DNA of 64,000 nt, taken from contig USDJ01000007.1 of NCBI GenBank assembly GCA_900553395.1, positions 1 through 64,000 of the forward strand, written 5' to 3'. This DNA comes from an uncultured Mycoplasmatota bacterium (GTDB taxonomy: Bacteria > Bacillota_I > Bacilli_A > RF39 > UBA660). The translations under genes were made by a program, and so were the position numbers. Shown here one piece after another: positions 16,418 through 24,572 of the stretch (position 1 is the first letter of the stretch; each line of letters begins with the position of its first letter). The notes under the pieces were generated by a model. It saw only the letters and a list, made by a program, of their open reading frames with translations. It was not told the DNA's origin and did no database searches.

Positions 16418-18149
16418 TAGATTTATTCATTTACTCTATGTGCCAACAATGGCATGCAATATGGAGTGTAAATATTGCTATCTTGAAGATAATACTAAGG
16501 ATGATTCAAAAAATATAAGTGCAATTGCCACCTTAAAATTCGCAGTAGATAAGTTTGAAAAAAGTGGTGTTATACCATTTAATATATCATTACACGGTGG
16601 AGAAGTTACAGTACTTTCTAAAAAAGAATTTAGAGATATCATAAAATTTATTAGTGATTATTATAATCGAAATGAAAAATTAATTACTTCTAATGGATTT
16701 AAGTTGGGCTCACCACATATAAAAACTAATCTATATTCGTTAGATAAACATATAGATACTATAAAAGAATTTAATGTATCTATATCAGGAAGTTTGGATT
16801 TACCTCTTTTCCTTCATGAGGAGTATAGAGTTACAAAAGGTAATAAAAAAACTCTAGATAAAATATTGAGCAATATAAAACTGTTAGCAGATATACCTAA
16901 TAAGAAAAAAGTTTCAGCAACTATATTTAAAGAACATTATAAATATATTGATGAAATAATAAAGGATGTAAAGTATTTGGATGAAAATACCTGCCTAGAT
17001 ATGAATGATTTCAATTTTATGATTGGCTTTGATTATAATTCTAATGGACTACTTCATCATATGTCTGAAGATGAACAAGTAGAGTTTTATAAACGTATGC
17101 ATAAAGAATTTGATGGCACAAATTTAGATTCGGGCGTTAATGGAGCATGGTTTGACGAATTTGGACCAGAATATTGTTCAAATTGTGATAATTGTGGAGA
17201 AAAGTTTTTTCTGCTAGAAAAAAATGGAGATATTTATTCTTGCGTTAGAGGCCAAAAAAATATAGATTATTATTATGGTAATATTTATAAAAATAGTGTA
17301 GAAGAAATTTTGGATGAAGCAGAGAAAAAGATATTTATAAATCATAATAAATTGCCTTTTAATGATGAATGTAGCAAATGTAAATATCTATATTTGTGCA
17401 AAACGGGATGTCCTTTTGTTAAAAATGCCTATAATACTAATAAAAGTTATACATGTAAATTGCAGCAGCAACTATATAAGGACAGATTGTATGAAGAGGA
17501 TCCCTATAATGAAGAATTTGTATATAAATATGTATCTAAAATGAGGGCAGAAGATACTAGCAAATATTTTCCTAAAAATATAATTTCTGATACTCCACAA
17601 TTAGAAGAAATTATAAATATGGATTCAAAACTAAAGTATATATATAGTGCTGACGTGTTTATTTTAGATGTTGATGGAGAAGAATATAAACTCTCTTCGC
17701 AAATCCTGAAAAGTGAAAGGCAAATTATATATATAACGCCTGAAAGTAGAATCATAATAAAAGTAAAAAAGCATTTAATTTGTGAAGAATGCGATTATCC
17801 AGAAAATAATTCATTATATATTATGCTGCTTAGTGGAAATCTAGTGACTTATGGCGATGAGAATAGGACAAAGCAAAGACATATTGCTACTCTACAAGTT
17901 TATAAGGGAGCATTAGATGGCGTGGAAGGTAATTCTGAATATTATTTATATGAAATTACTAACTTTATAAAAGAATATAAAAATCTTTTATCATTAGATA
18001 ATCCTAATAATATATTTTTTACAACATCATCGCTTAGAGATTATCATTATTTGAAGCAAAAAAATAATGCATACTATCATATTCAATCTATAAATTTACC
18101 ATTTCAAAACATGGAATTTTATTATATAAATAAGGAGTTAAAAAAATGA
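16407..18149 (+). CDS. Radical SAM/SPASM peptide-maturase-like enzyme
   Basis: This 580-residue enzyme carries the radical SAM [4Fe-4S] motif CNMECKYC (Cys17, Cys21, Cys24) and a SAM-binding SLHGGEV segment. A SPASM auxiliary-cluster domain covers about residues 250-360: CSNCDNCG, then GDIYSCVRG, then CSKCKYLYLCKTGCP and a final Cys. Such enzymes modify ribosomal peptides or sulfatases by radical chemistry. A C-terminal extension of about 200 residues (ILDVDGEEYKLS onwards) is not familiar. The ATG at 16407 follows GGTGGTGAG. Its stop overlaps the ATG of the Asn-rich small protein by four bases, making that protein the prime substrate candidate. No sulfatase is present nearby, which favours a RiPP-type role. 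Confidence 0.9.
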   Translation: MNINRFIHLLYVPTMACNMECKYCYLEDNTKDDSKNISAIATLKFAVDKFEKSGVIPFNISLHGGEVTVLSKKEFRDIIKFISDYYNRNEKLITSNGFKLGSPHIKTNLYSLDKHIDTIKEFNVSISGSLDLPLFLHEEYRVTKGNKKTLDKILSNIKLLADIPNKKKVSATIFKEHYKYIDEIIKDVKYLDENTCLDMNDFNFMIGFDYNSNGLLHHMSEDEQVEFYKRMHKEFDGTNLDSGVNGAWFDEFGPEYCSNCDNCGEKFFLLEKNGDIYSCVRGQKNIDYYYGNIYKNSVEEILDEAEKKIFINHNKLPFNDECSKCKYLYLCKTGCPFVKNAYNTNKSYTCKLQQQLYKDRLYEEDPYNEEFVYKYVSKMRAEDTSKYFPKNIISDTPQLEEIINMDSKLKYIYSADVFILDVDGEEYKLSSQILKSERQIIYITPESRIIIKVKKHLICEECDYPENNSLYIMLLSGNLVTYGDENRTKQRHIATLQVYKGALDGVEGNSEYYLYEITNFIKEYKNLLSLDNPNNIFFTTSSLRDYHYLKQKNNAYYHIQSINLPFQNMEFYYINKELKK

Positions 18150-18502
18150 ACAAGGAACCAGAAACTTACGAAGAATTAATAAGACAAAAAAGATGTATTG
18201 AACTGCTTAAGTATTATACTTTGTCAGAAAAATCTCTAAATAAAATTTATGATTTTCTAGAAAATAATCCTAAAGGTGTAATTGTTGGGAATAAATCTAA
18301 GTTAGTATTTAAAGTTCGATTTAAAATCGTTGATGTTATGAATGTAGTGTGCACTAATAGTAGTATAGATGGTGTAACAGTAAGTAATTCTTATTTTAAA
18401 ATAAAGCGTCACTATGAATCATCATATGGTTCTGGCAGTTATAATGGCGGTTCTAGCAGCAATAACAACAATAATAACAACAATAACAATAATAATAGAT
18501 AG
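18146..18502 (+). CDS. Asn-rich-tailed small protein, candidate radical SAM substrate
   Basis: A 118-residue protein with two parts. Residues 1-90 look like a folded leader-like domain (ETYEELIRQKRCIELLKYYT...). From about residue 91 the sequence is low-complexity: YESSYGSGSYNGGSSS followed by twelve consecutive Asn and a final Arg. The Asn run mixes AAT and AAC codons. It starts within the stop of the radical SAM gene and ends exactly where the next gene's ribosome-binding region begins. RiPP precursors modified by SPASM enzymes often have a conserved leader and a repetitive C-terminus, so I infer it may be the modified peptide; it might instead be a recognition-element partner. No Cys occurs in the tail, so thioether (sactipeptide) chemistry there is unlikely. 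Confidence 0.75.
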   Translation: MNKEPETYEELIRQKRCIELLKYYTLSEKSLNKIYDFLENNPKGVIVGNKSKLVFKVRFKIVDVMNVVCTNSSIDGVTVSNSYFKIKRHYESSYGSGSYNGGSSSNNNNNNNNNNNNR

Positions 18503-18516
18503 TGGTGAGATATACT

Positions 18517-19524
18517 GTGATTTCAGATAGTTATCAAAAAGATAAATTAAAAAAATATAATATAAACATAAAGACTAAATATATAGTTGGTAATAAAATA
18601 CTAGAAAAAAATACTGATGAAAGTATAAATGATGATATAAAAAATGGAATTAGATGTGAAAAACAATACTATATAAATGGAATTTTAGCTCATACTGAAA
18701 AAAAATTTGATTCTAGAATAGAATATACATTTACTTTAGATGATGAATTAGATGCTAATTACACTTGTCCAAATTGTGGTATGACAAGTGAGCTAAAGAA
18801 TTTTGCTGATGGTTGTCCATATTGTAAAACGTATTATAATATAGATTATTTGGATAAAGATTTAGGAAGTAAATATCATTATGATAGGGTGCTTGAGAGT
18901 AATATATATAAGATAATAACTGCAGTAATAGATATTGTTATAAGTGTTTTCTTGAGCTATATTTTTATAAAAAATACATCTAGGACATTTAACAATATAG
19001 ATGTATATAAAATTTTGATATATGGATTAATATTATCAATAGTACTATATTATTTCTTTTATATGTATGACGCCTATATTATTTTAGGACCAATAAAAAA
19101 ATATAAAGATATTCAAAACAAAAAGCAAAAACAATTTTGGGATAAAACAAAAATAGATAAGAAAGTCTTTTTTAACAATTTAAATTATGAGCTGGGTAAG
19201 TATTATTATAGTAAAGAAAATATAATAGATTATGACATTTTGGACTATTATAAATTAAAATATTTTTATAAGCGTGGATTATTATATGCTAACGTTTATG
19301 CTGAAGTTAGAATTGTAACTATTAGTAATAATAAAATAAAAGCTAAGACAATACGTGATAATTTTATTATGAAAAAGCGAGGGGATAACTTGATAAATTT
19401 GCGTGATGGTGCAAACATAATAACTTGTTCTTCCTGTGGCGCTTCTATCGATGCTAGAAAAGAAAAATGTGAATATTGTAACCATAAAACAAATTATTTA
19501 CAAGAATGGATTTTAGAAAAGTAG
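18517..19524 (+). CDS. Two-zinc-ribbon membrane protein with Tim44-like middle domain
   Basis: About 335 residues. The first zinc ribbon, CPNCGMTSELKNFADGCPYC, is near residues 85-104. Two helices follow (about 133-155 and 165-188), then a domain whose FYKRGLLYANVYAEVRIV strands resemble Tim44-like proteins, and a second zinc ribbon, CSSCGASIDARKEKCEYC, near the end. The GTG at 18517 is chosen because GGTGAG ends 7 bp before it; the GTG at 18502 has no ribosome-binding site. It is the last gene before the operon terminator. With the LRR/zinc-ribbon protein it flanks the radical SAM pair. A membrane platform or export partner is a guess. Confidence 0.75.
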   Translation: MISDSYQKDKLKKYNINIKTKYIVGNKILEKNTDESINDDIKNGIRCEKQYYINGILAHTEKKFDSRIEYTFTLDDELDANYTCPNCGMTSELKNFADGCPYCKTYYNIDYLDKDLGSKYHYDRVLESNIYKIITAVIDIVISVFLSYIFIKNTSRTFNNIDVYKILIYGLILSIVLYYFFYMYDAYIILGPIKKYKDIQNKKQKQFWDKTKIDKKVFFNNLNYELGKYYYSKENIIDYDILDYYKLKYFYKRGLLYANVYAEVRIVTISNNKIKAKTIRDNFIMKKRGDNLINLRDGANIITCSSCGASIDARKEKCEYCNHKTNYLQEWILEK

Positions 19525-19543
19525 ATTATGTCTACTTTTTATT
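19517..19543 (+). terminator. Terminator of the Abi-to-zinc-ribbon operon
   Basis: AAAAGTAGA (19517-19525), TTATG loop, TCTACTTTT (19531-19539), then T-rich sequence. It closes the eight-gene operon. Confidence 0.85.
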
Positions 19544-19616
19544 AGTATTCGACAAATTTTATGCTACTCCTTTTATAAAATATATATAAATTATTATTTT
19601 ATTAAGGAGAGTGCAT

Positions 19617-21884
19617 ATGAAAAAAATTAATAAGTTGTTAGCTTTATTTTTAATTATGTGTTTGCTAATCCCTAACACTAAAGCTTTTTATATTAATCAA
19701 GTATCTGATAGTGGTGGAATAACATCAAATAGTGATGTTAGTGTAAGCAAAACTATAGAAGAAGTAGGCAGTGAAAACTATTTTGATATAACTCTTAAAG
19801 TTTCTACACCATATAATATAGAAAAAATAAGAAATACAGATGATGTGTCTATAATAATAGTTATGGATATATCTAATACAATGGTTACAACTAATATAGA
19901 TGGTACACTTAATGAAGATAATCCAAGTGGTGATACAAGATATAAGGCAGCTATGAATGCTGGAATGAATTTTATTAATACATTTTTTGAGTATTCAAAA
20001 GATAGTAGCTCTAAAAGAAAAATTGGTTATGTTGCATTTAATAGTGATGCTACTAAGATTTTTGATTTGCAGGAAATTACTGGTCAAGATAAAGCTGAAG
20101 AACTTATTAATGCCATGAAAGACAAAACAAATAGTATAGTTAGTCAAACAAACTATTCTAAATCAAAAATAAGATTTACTAATATAGAAGCCGGTCTCAA
20201 AATGGCAGGAGATATGTTAGATAAATCAGGCAGTAAAAACAAATATGTTTTAGTATTAAGTGATGGGTTTCCAACAACATATATAAAAGATGGTTATACA
20301 GGCTATGATACATATACGCCTTCAGCTGTTAAATCATCAATAGGTCAGTTTTATAATAGTAACAAAAATCTTCCTTGTTCTTATGGAGTAAGCTATAGTG
20401 ATAGAGCAGCAGAACGCGCTCAAGAGCAAGCTTCTAAATTGAAGAATAAGAGAATAACTATATTTAGTGTAGGTGCTGGTTTGGACGGTCAGACGTCAAT
20501 AAGTGATCTAATGACTCATGATTCTAATACCTTTTCTGTCGTTGATAGTTATAAAAATTATGATAACAAGATAAAGTACGGCTATAATTATGTAATAGGA
20601 GATAGTGTCAATGATTTTAAAAACTGGTTAAAAAATAGTATTGGATCAGGATACTATTATGATACCAATGATACTCAAAAATTAATAGAAGCATACAAAG
20701 ATATTTTTGATAATATAGAAAAAATAAATCAAATGAAAGTTGAAACTTCGTGGGTTGTTAACGATACTATTAATAATGACTCTGATAAATTTATAGAATT
20801 TTTAGGATTTTATGATTCTAATAATGGCTTAGTAGATAGTATAAGTGGTGTTTATGGTGAAAATAACACAAACACAGCAAGTATAAGTGATGATAAATTA
20901 TTATGGGATTTAAAAAAATCTGGTTATACATTAGTAGAAGAAGGATCAAAAAAGTTGTATAATTATACAATAAAATATAGAGTTAGATTAAAAAACGAAT
21001 TGTCAACTTTTGATAAAAATAGTATATATAATACAAATGGAGATACATATTTAAATTATAGAATAAATAATGATGGCATTTTATCAGATGAAAAAAATAT
21101 TCGGTTCAAAGTTCCAAATGTTATAGGCTTTTTAGCTGATTTGTCTTTTGTTAAGGTATCTAGCCTTGATTTATCTCCTCTTGAAGGTGTTAAATTTAAA
21201 TTAACACATAATAGTGAAAAATGTGGTGATCCCTCTCATGTTAAGATTGATGATATGTATGCCGTATCAGATTCTAATGGGGTTGTAAAATTTGAAAATG
21301 TTCCATCTGGTCATAATTATATATTAACTGAAGAAGAGACTTTGGAAGAATATGTAAAAGATTCAACGGAATATAATGTTAACATATCATATGGTGAAAT
21401 TTTATTGAATCCAGAATTACAAATCGATAATGATACTTTAATATTAAAGAATAATCCAAAATCTGGTTCACTTAAGATAAGTAAAATAGTAGATAAGGGA
21501 GATAAAAATAAGAAATTCGAGTTTGTGCTTAAGCTTGATAATAATTTGGTTAATGGTAAGTATGGTGATTTAGATTTCAATAATGGGGTTGCTAAATTTG
21601 CATTAAAAGATGGTGAGTCTGTAACTATTTCAAATATTCCAATTGGAACAAAATATGAGATAGAGGAACTAAGTGATGGTTATGATACTATTTCTGAAAA
21701 CACAAAAGGCGAAATAAAGGAAAATGAAATTATTGAATCTAAATTTATAAATACACTTAATGAGATTGAAATAATTCCACCAAAAACATTGGATAGTCTT
21801 TCTAATTTTATTTTCGCTCTAGTTTTATCTATTGTCGGATTTTTATCTATATGTTTATTTTATAAAAAGTTGAGTACAAAATGA
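19617..21884 (+). CDS. Surface protein with VWA domain and SpaA/Cna-B-like domains
   Basis: A 755-residue exported protein. After a signal peptide (to about NTKA) comes a von Willebrand A domain at about 75-370 with a metal-site start VMDISNTM. A linker and two prealbumin-like Cna-B/SpaA domains follow (FVKVSSLDLSPLEGVKFKL and LKISKIVDKGDKNKKFEFVL). The C-terminus is PPKTLDS, a hydrophobic helix and basic YKKLSTK. This is laid out like a sortase signal but lacks the Gly of LPxTG. Pilus-tip adhesins of Gram-positives have this architecture, so adhesion is likely. AAGGAGA lies 6 bp before the ATG, which excludes the upstream GTG at 19611. No sortase is in this window. Confidence 0.85.
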   Translation: MKKINKLLALFLIMCLLIPNTKAFYINQVSDSGGITSNSDVSVSKTIEEVGSENYFDITLKVSTPYNIEKIRNTDDVSIIIVMDISNTMVTTNIDGTLNEDNPSGDTRYKAAMNAGMNFINTFFEYSKDSSSKRKIGYVAFNSDATKIFDLQEITGQDKAEELINAMKDKTNSIVSQTNYSKSKIRFTNIEAGLKMAGDMLDKSGSKNKYVLVLSDGFPTTYIKDGYTGYDTYTPSAVKSSIGQFYNSNKNLPCSYGVSYSDRAAERAQEQASKLKNKRITIFSVGAGLDGQTSISDLMTHDSNTFSVVDSYKNYDNKIKYGYNYVIGDSVNDFKNWLKNSIGSGYYYDTNDTQKLIEAYKDIFDNIEKINQMKVETSWVVNDTINNDSDKFIEFLGFYDSNNGLVDSISGVYGENNTNTASISDDKLLWDLKKSGYTLVEEGSKKLYNYTIKYRVRLKNELSTFDKNSIYNTNGDTYLNYRINNDGILSDEKNIRFKVPNVIGFLADLSFVKVSSLDLSPLEGVKFKLTHNSEKCGDPSHVKIDDMYAVSDSNGVVKFENVPSGHNYILTEEETLEEYVKDSTEYNVNISYGEILLNPELQIDNDTLILKNNPKSGSLKISKIVDKGDKNKKFEFVLKLDNNLVNGKYGDLDFNNGVAKFALKDGESVTISNIPIGTKYEIEELSDGYDTISENTKGEIKENEIIESKFINTLNEIEIIPPKTLDSLSNFIFALVLSIVGFLSICLFYKKLSTK

Positions 21885-21904
21885 TGCTAACTGGCATCTT
21901 TTTT
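21883..21904 (+). terminator. Terminator after the VWA protein
   Basis: GATGC (21883-21887), loop TAACTG, GCATC (21894-21898), then T6. It overlaps the stop codon. Confidence 0.75.
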
Positions 21905-21974
21905 GTTTATAATTTTCTTGTTTTATTTATCACGCAACTAACAAACTATCATAATATATTTTAGGAGTGATACT

Positions 21975-23168
21975 ATGGCAAAAGTTGTGATTGATGCGGG
22001 GCATGGAGGAGAAGACCCAGGTGCTAGTGGCAATGGAATAATAGAGAAGGAATATACTTTAAAAATATCCGAATACATATATAAAAGATTAAAAGAATTA
22101 GGCCTTGATGTTAAGATGACGAGAACTACGGATGAAACAATAAGCCCTACTGAGCGTGTAAATAGAGTTCTTAATGCATTTGGAAATAGTAGTGATGTTA
22201 TTGTAGTTTCTAACCACATAAATGCAGGGGGTGGCGATGGCGCAGAAGTAATATATGCTCTTAGAAATAAAGATACTCTTTCAAACTTAATATTAGATGA
22301 ATTATCCAAAGAAGGCCAAAATATGAGAAAGGCTTACCAAAGAAGATTACCTAGTAATACTGCTAAGGATTATTATTTTATGCAAAGAAATACAGGAAAT
22401 ACAGAAGCAATTACTGTTGAATATGGTTTTTTAGATAGCAAAGGTGATGACGTAAATCAACTAAAAAATAATTGGCAAAATTATGCAGAAGCTGTAGTGA
22501 GGGCAATTTTAGAATATTTAAATTTGACATATATTCCAGTAGAAGGCCAGAATTATTATACGGTAAAAAGTGGAGATAGTTTATGGAGTATAGCTAAGAA
22601 ATTCAATGTTTCTGTTGCTGATTTAAAGGATTCAAATGGTCTCGTTAGTTCCCTTTTAAGTATAGGTCAAGTATTAAAAATTCCAGTGCAAGAACAAGAA
22701 GAAGAATCTAAAAATGTTTATGTAGTTAAAAAGGGAGACAGTCTTTATAAGATTGCTAAAGAATACGATACTACAATAAATGAATTAATTAAGTTGAATA
22801 ATTTATCTAATACTAATTTGAGTATAGGCCAAATCTTGAAAATACCAACGGTAAAAAGCGATGAACTTGAGTATTTATATACAGTAAAGAGTGGAGATAG
22901 TCTTTATAAAATAGCTCGTGAATATAATACTACGGTTGATGAATTGATGAAATTAAACAATTTATCTAGTATTTCTTTGAGTATAGGTCAAACACTAAAA
23001 ATTCCACAAATTACTACTTCAGCACAGGACAATTATTATACGGTAAAAAGCGGAGATAACTTATATAAAATAGCTAGTAAATATAATACTACTGTAAATA
23101 ATTTAGTGAAACTGAATAATTTATCTAATACTACTTTATCAATAGGCCAGAAGCTAAAATTAAAATAA
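21975..23168 (+). CDS. N-acetylmuramoyl-L-alanine amidase (Amidase_3) with four LysM repeats
   Basis: A 397-residue zinc enzyme that cleaves the MurNAc-L-Ala bond of peptidoglycan. The Amidase_3 domain (about 1-180) begins directly at the N-terminus, VVIDAGHGGEDPGA. Expected zinc ligands are His10, Glu25 and the His in VVSNHINA; the catalytic Glu lies in TVEYGFLDS. Four LysM modules follow, each starting YTVKSGDSL or a close variant and ending LSIGQxLKIP. No signal peptide is visible, as in some spore-cortex or phage-type amidases, so its export route is unclear. GGAGTGAT precedes the ATG. Monocistronic, ending at a terminator shared with the converging gene. Confidence 0.93.
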   Translation: MAKVVIDAGHGGEDPGASGNGIIEKEYTLKISEYIYKRLKELGLDVKMTRTTDETISPTERVNRVLNAFGNSSDVIVVSNHINAGGGDGAEVIYALRNKDTLSNLILDELSKEGQNMRKAYQRRLPSNTAKDYYFMQRNTGNTEAITVEYGFLDSKGDDVNQLKNNWQNYAEAVVRAILEYLNLTYIPVEGQNYYTVKSGDSLWSIAKKFNVSVADLKDSNGLVSSLLSIGQVLKIPVQEQEEESKNVYVVKKGDSLYKIAKEYDTTINELIKLNNLSNTNLSIGQILKIPTVKSDELEYLYTVKSGDSLYKIAREYNTTVDELMKLNNLSSISLSIGQTLKIPQITTSAQDNYYTVKSGDNLYKIASKYNTTVNNLVKLNNLSNTTLSIGQKLKLK

Positions 23169-23200
23169 AAAGGCTTTAGAATTGTTTTCTAAAGTCTTTT
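23168..23200. terminator. Bidirectional terminator between the amidase and the opposite operon
   Basis: AAAAGGCTTTAGAA and TTCTAAAGTCTTTT form a long stem with one mismatch and A/T runs on both sides, so it can act for both converging genes. Confidence 0.8.
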
Positions 23201-23558
23201 ATGTGTATCTTAATAAAATTGGAAATAAGAAGTATATTGCTAACATTACAAGTACAAATAAGACAATCACGAATGTATAGTTTAACTTATCTTTCTTTTC
23301 CTCTTTTTTTTCTGAAGATATATTTTGTGTAGAGCTAATGAATTCTTGTTGAGATTGTTCTACTGTAGGTACCCCTTGAATTAGAGGTTGGTTATTGATA
23401 TCTTGGCTTTGCATGGGTGTAGTTATATTACTATTACTTTGAGGCATTTCAGGCATAACTGGCATGCTTGGAATAGCATTTAGAGATTGATTATCTGTTT
23501 GGGGATTATTAAGTGGTTCACCTGTCATAGGATCAAATTTCATTCCATTATTATTCAT
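23199..23558 (-). CDS. Pro/Asn/Gln-rich tail-anchored membrane protein
   Basis: A 119-residue protein. The N-terminus MNNNGMKFDPMTGEPL is followed by a disordered Asn/Pro/Gln/Ser-rich stretch, a Lys/Glu patch (SSEKKEEKKDK) and one C-terminal hydrophobic helix (NYTFVIVLFVLVMLAIYFLF). Similar FDPxTGxP starts occur in small Firmicute membrane proteins of unknown function. The start is the ATG at 23558 because AGAAAGGAG precedes it; the upstream ATG would overlap the preceding gene. Second gene of a two-gene minus-strand operon. Confidence 0.7.
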   Translation of the reverse strand: MNNNGMKFDPMTGEPLNNPQTDNQSLNAIPSMPVMPEMPQSNSNITTPMQSQDINNQPLIQGVPTVEQSQQEFISSTQNISSEKKEEKKDKLNYTFVIVLFVLVMLAIYFLFPILLRYT

Positions 23559-23571
23559 AAAAATCTCCTTT

Positions 23572-24381
23572 CTAAGCGGCATTGCTATAAATAGTATTTG
23601 GACTAGCTTTTAAAACTAGCTGTCTACCGCCTTTTTGCATTTCTTCGTTTTTTGTACTGTTTTCATTTCCTTTTTCTTCGCTATTTTCACCTTTAATAGT
23701 TATTTGCCCATTTTCATTTATTATTCTAAATAAATTGTTACTATCATCTGATATTATACCTTTTTGAACATCAACTTTTACAGGTTTACCGGTATCAAAC
23801 TGATAATTTACTGCAGCATTGTAATTCAAACTTTCTTCTTCGTTTAATTTTGATTTATCGACTTGGTTTAACGGATAAAGATTGATTCCTTCCTTTTTAC
23901 TATCGCTAAGTTCCTTAAATAAATTTTCTGTATTTTTTTGTGTGTCAGAAGTTTGAAATTCTTGTTGTGTTGGTTGTAACTCTTTCATTTGTTCTTCTAT
24001 GCTTTTTCCAGATTCACTGTTGTCTAAATTAATAGATGTTTGTCCATTGTTAAAAGACACATATTCTTTTCCATCTATATTTGTCGTTTTAACATTTTCC
24101 TCATCAAATGACTTTTTGTCTTTAGAAAGACTTTTTAAACTTTCAAGTATTGCTTTAAAGTCCATTTCTCCTAAGGTGTTTCCAAAATGTTTAACAACAT
24201 TTTCCATTCTGTTTTTTTTAAGAAATTCTTGATAGTTTGGGTTTTTGCTTACGAATTCATCTAGATTATCGTATTTTCCGTCATTTAATAGTTTCATTAT
24301 TTGCACTACAATAGCGCGTTCTTGTTGCTTTTTTGCTGGTGTATCAAATACAAAGCTATATTCATTTATATTGTATTTCAT
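23572..24381 (-). CDS. Hydrophilic protein of unknown function
   Basis: About 269 residues, soluble and rich in Asn, Lys, Glu and Gln. The N-terminal 100 residues look folded (DGKYDNLDEFVSKNPNYQEF, HFGNTLGEMDFKAILES). The middle, EEQMKELQPTQQEFQTSD, and the end are probably flexible. A small beta segment VDVQKGIISDDSNNLFRII lies near residue 210. No known domain was recognised. The ATG at 24381 follows GGAGGGACAAT. It is cotranscribed with the tail-anchored protein 13 bp downstream. Confidence 0.65.
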   Translation of the reverse strand: MKYNINEYSFVFDTPAKKQQERAIVVQIMKLLNDGKYDNLDEFVSKNPNYQEFLKKNRMENVVKHFGNTLGEMDFKAILESLKSLSKDKKSFDEENVKTTNIDGKEYVSFNNGQTSINLDNSESGKSIEEQMKELQPTQQEFQTSDTQKNTENLFKELSDSKKEGINLYPLNQVDKSKLNEEESLNYNAAVNYQFDTGKPVKVDVQKGIISDDSNNLFRIINENGQITIKGENSEEKGNENSTKNEEMQKGGRQLVLKASPNTIYSNAA

Positions 24382-24436
24382 ATTGTCCCTCCACATACTT
24401 ATCTAGGGTAATTATATCAAATAACTATTGAAAAAA

Positions 24437-24465
24437 ATATAGAAAAAACTACGATTTGTAGTTTT
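24437..24465 (-). terminator. Terminator of the methyltransferase operon
   Basis: On the minus strand AAAACTAC, loop AAATC, GTAGTTTT, followed by a T-rich run. It lies downstream of the methyltransferase stop codon. Confidence 0.75.
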
Positions 24466-24572
24466 AATTATTTTATATACATATTTTTACACTTTATGTT
24501 TTGCTATATTTTAATAATTAGTACCAATATTTTATTGATTGAGTTTGTCGTGTTAAAAAGTTAGCATATTCA

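Noticed and set aside
12017..19524. Prophage or integrative element carrying the Abi operon
   Set aside because: No integrase, phage structural gene, attachment repeat or tRNA border was seen; codon and base use resemble the neighbours.
22530..23168. Repeats in the amidase gene as a possible tandem DNA repeat or array
   Set aside because: They are four LysM protein modules; the DNA copies have diverged and have no spacer structure.
23999..24232. Plus-strand open frame inside the minus-strand hypothetical gene
   Set aside because: No ribosome-binding site, and it lies antisense to a gene with a good start and operon context.
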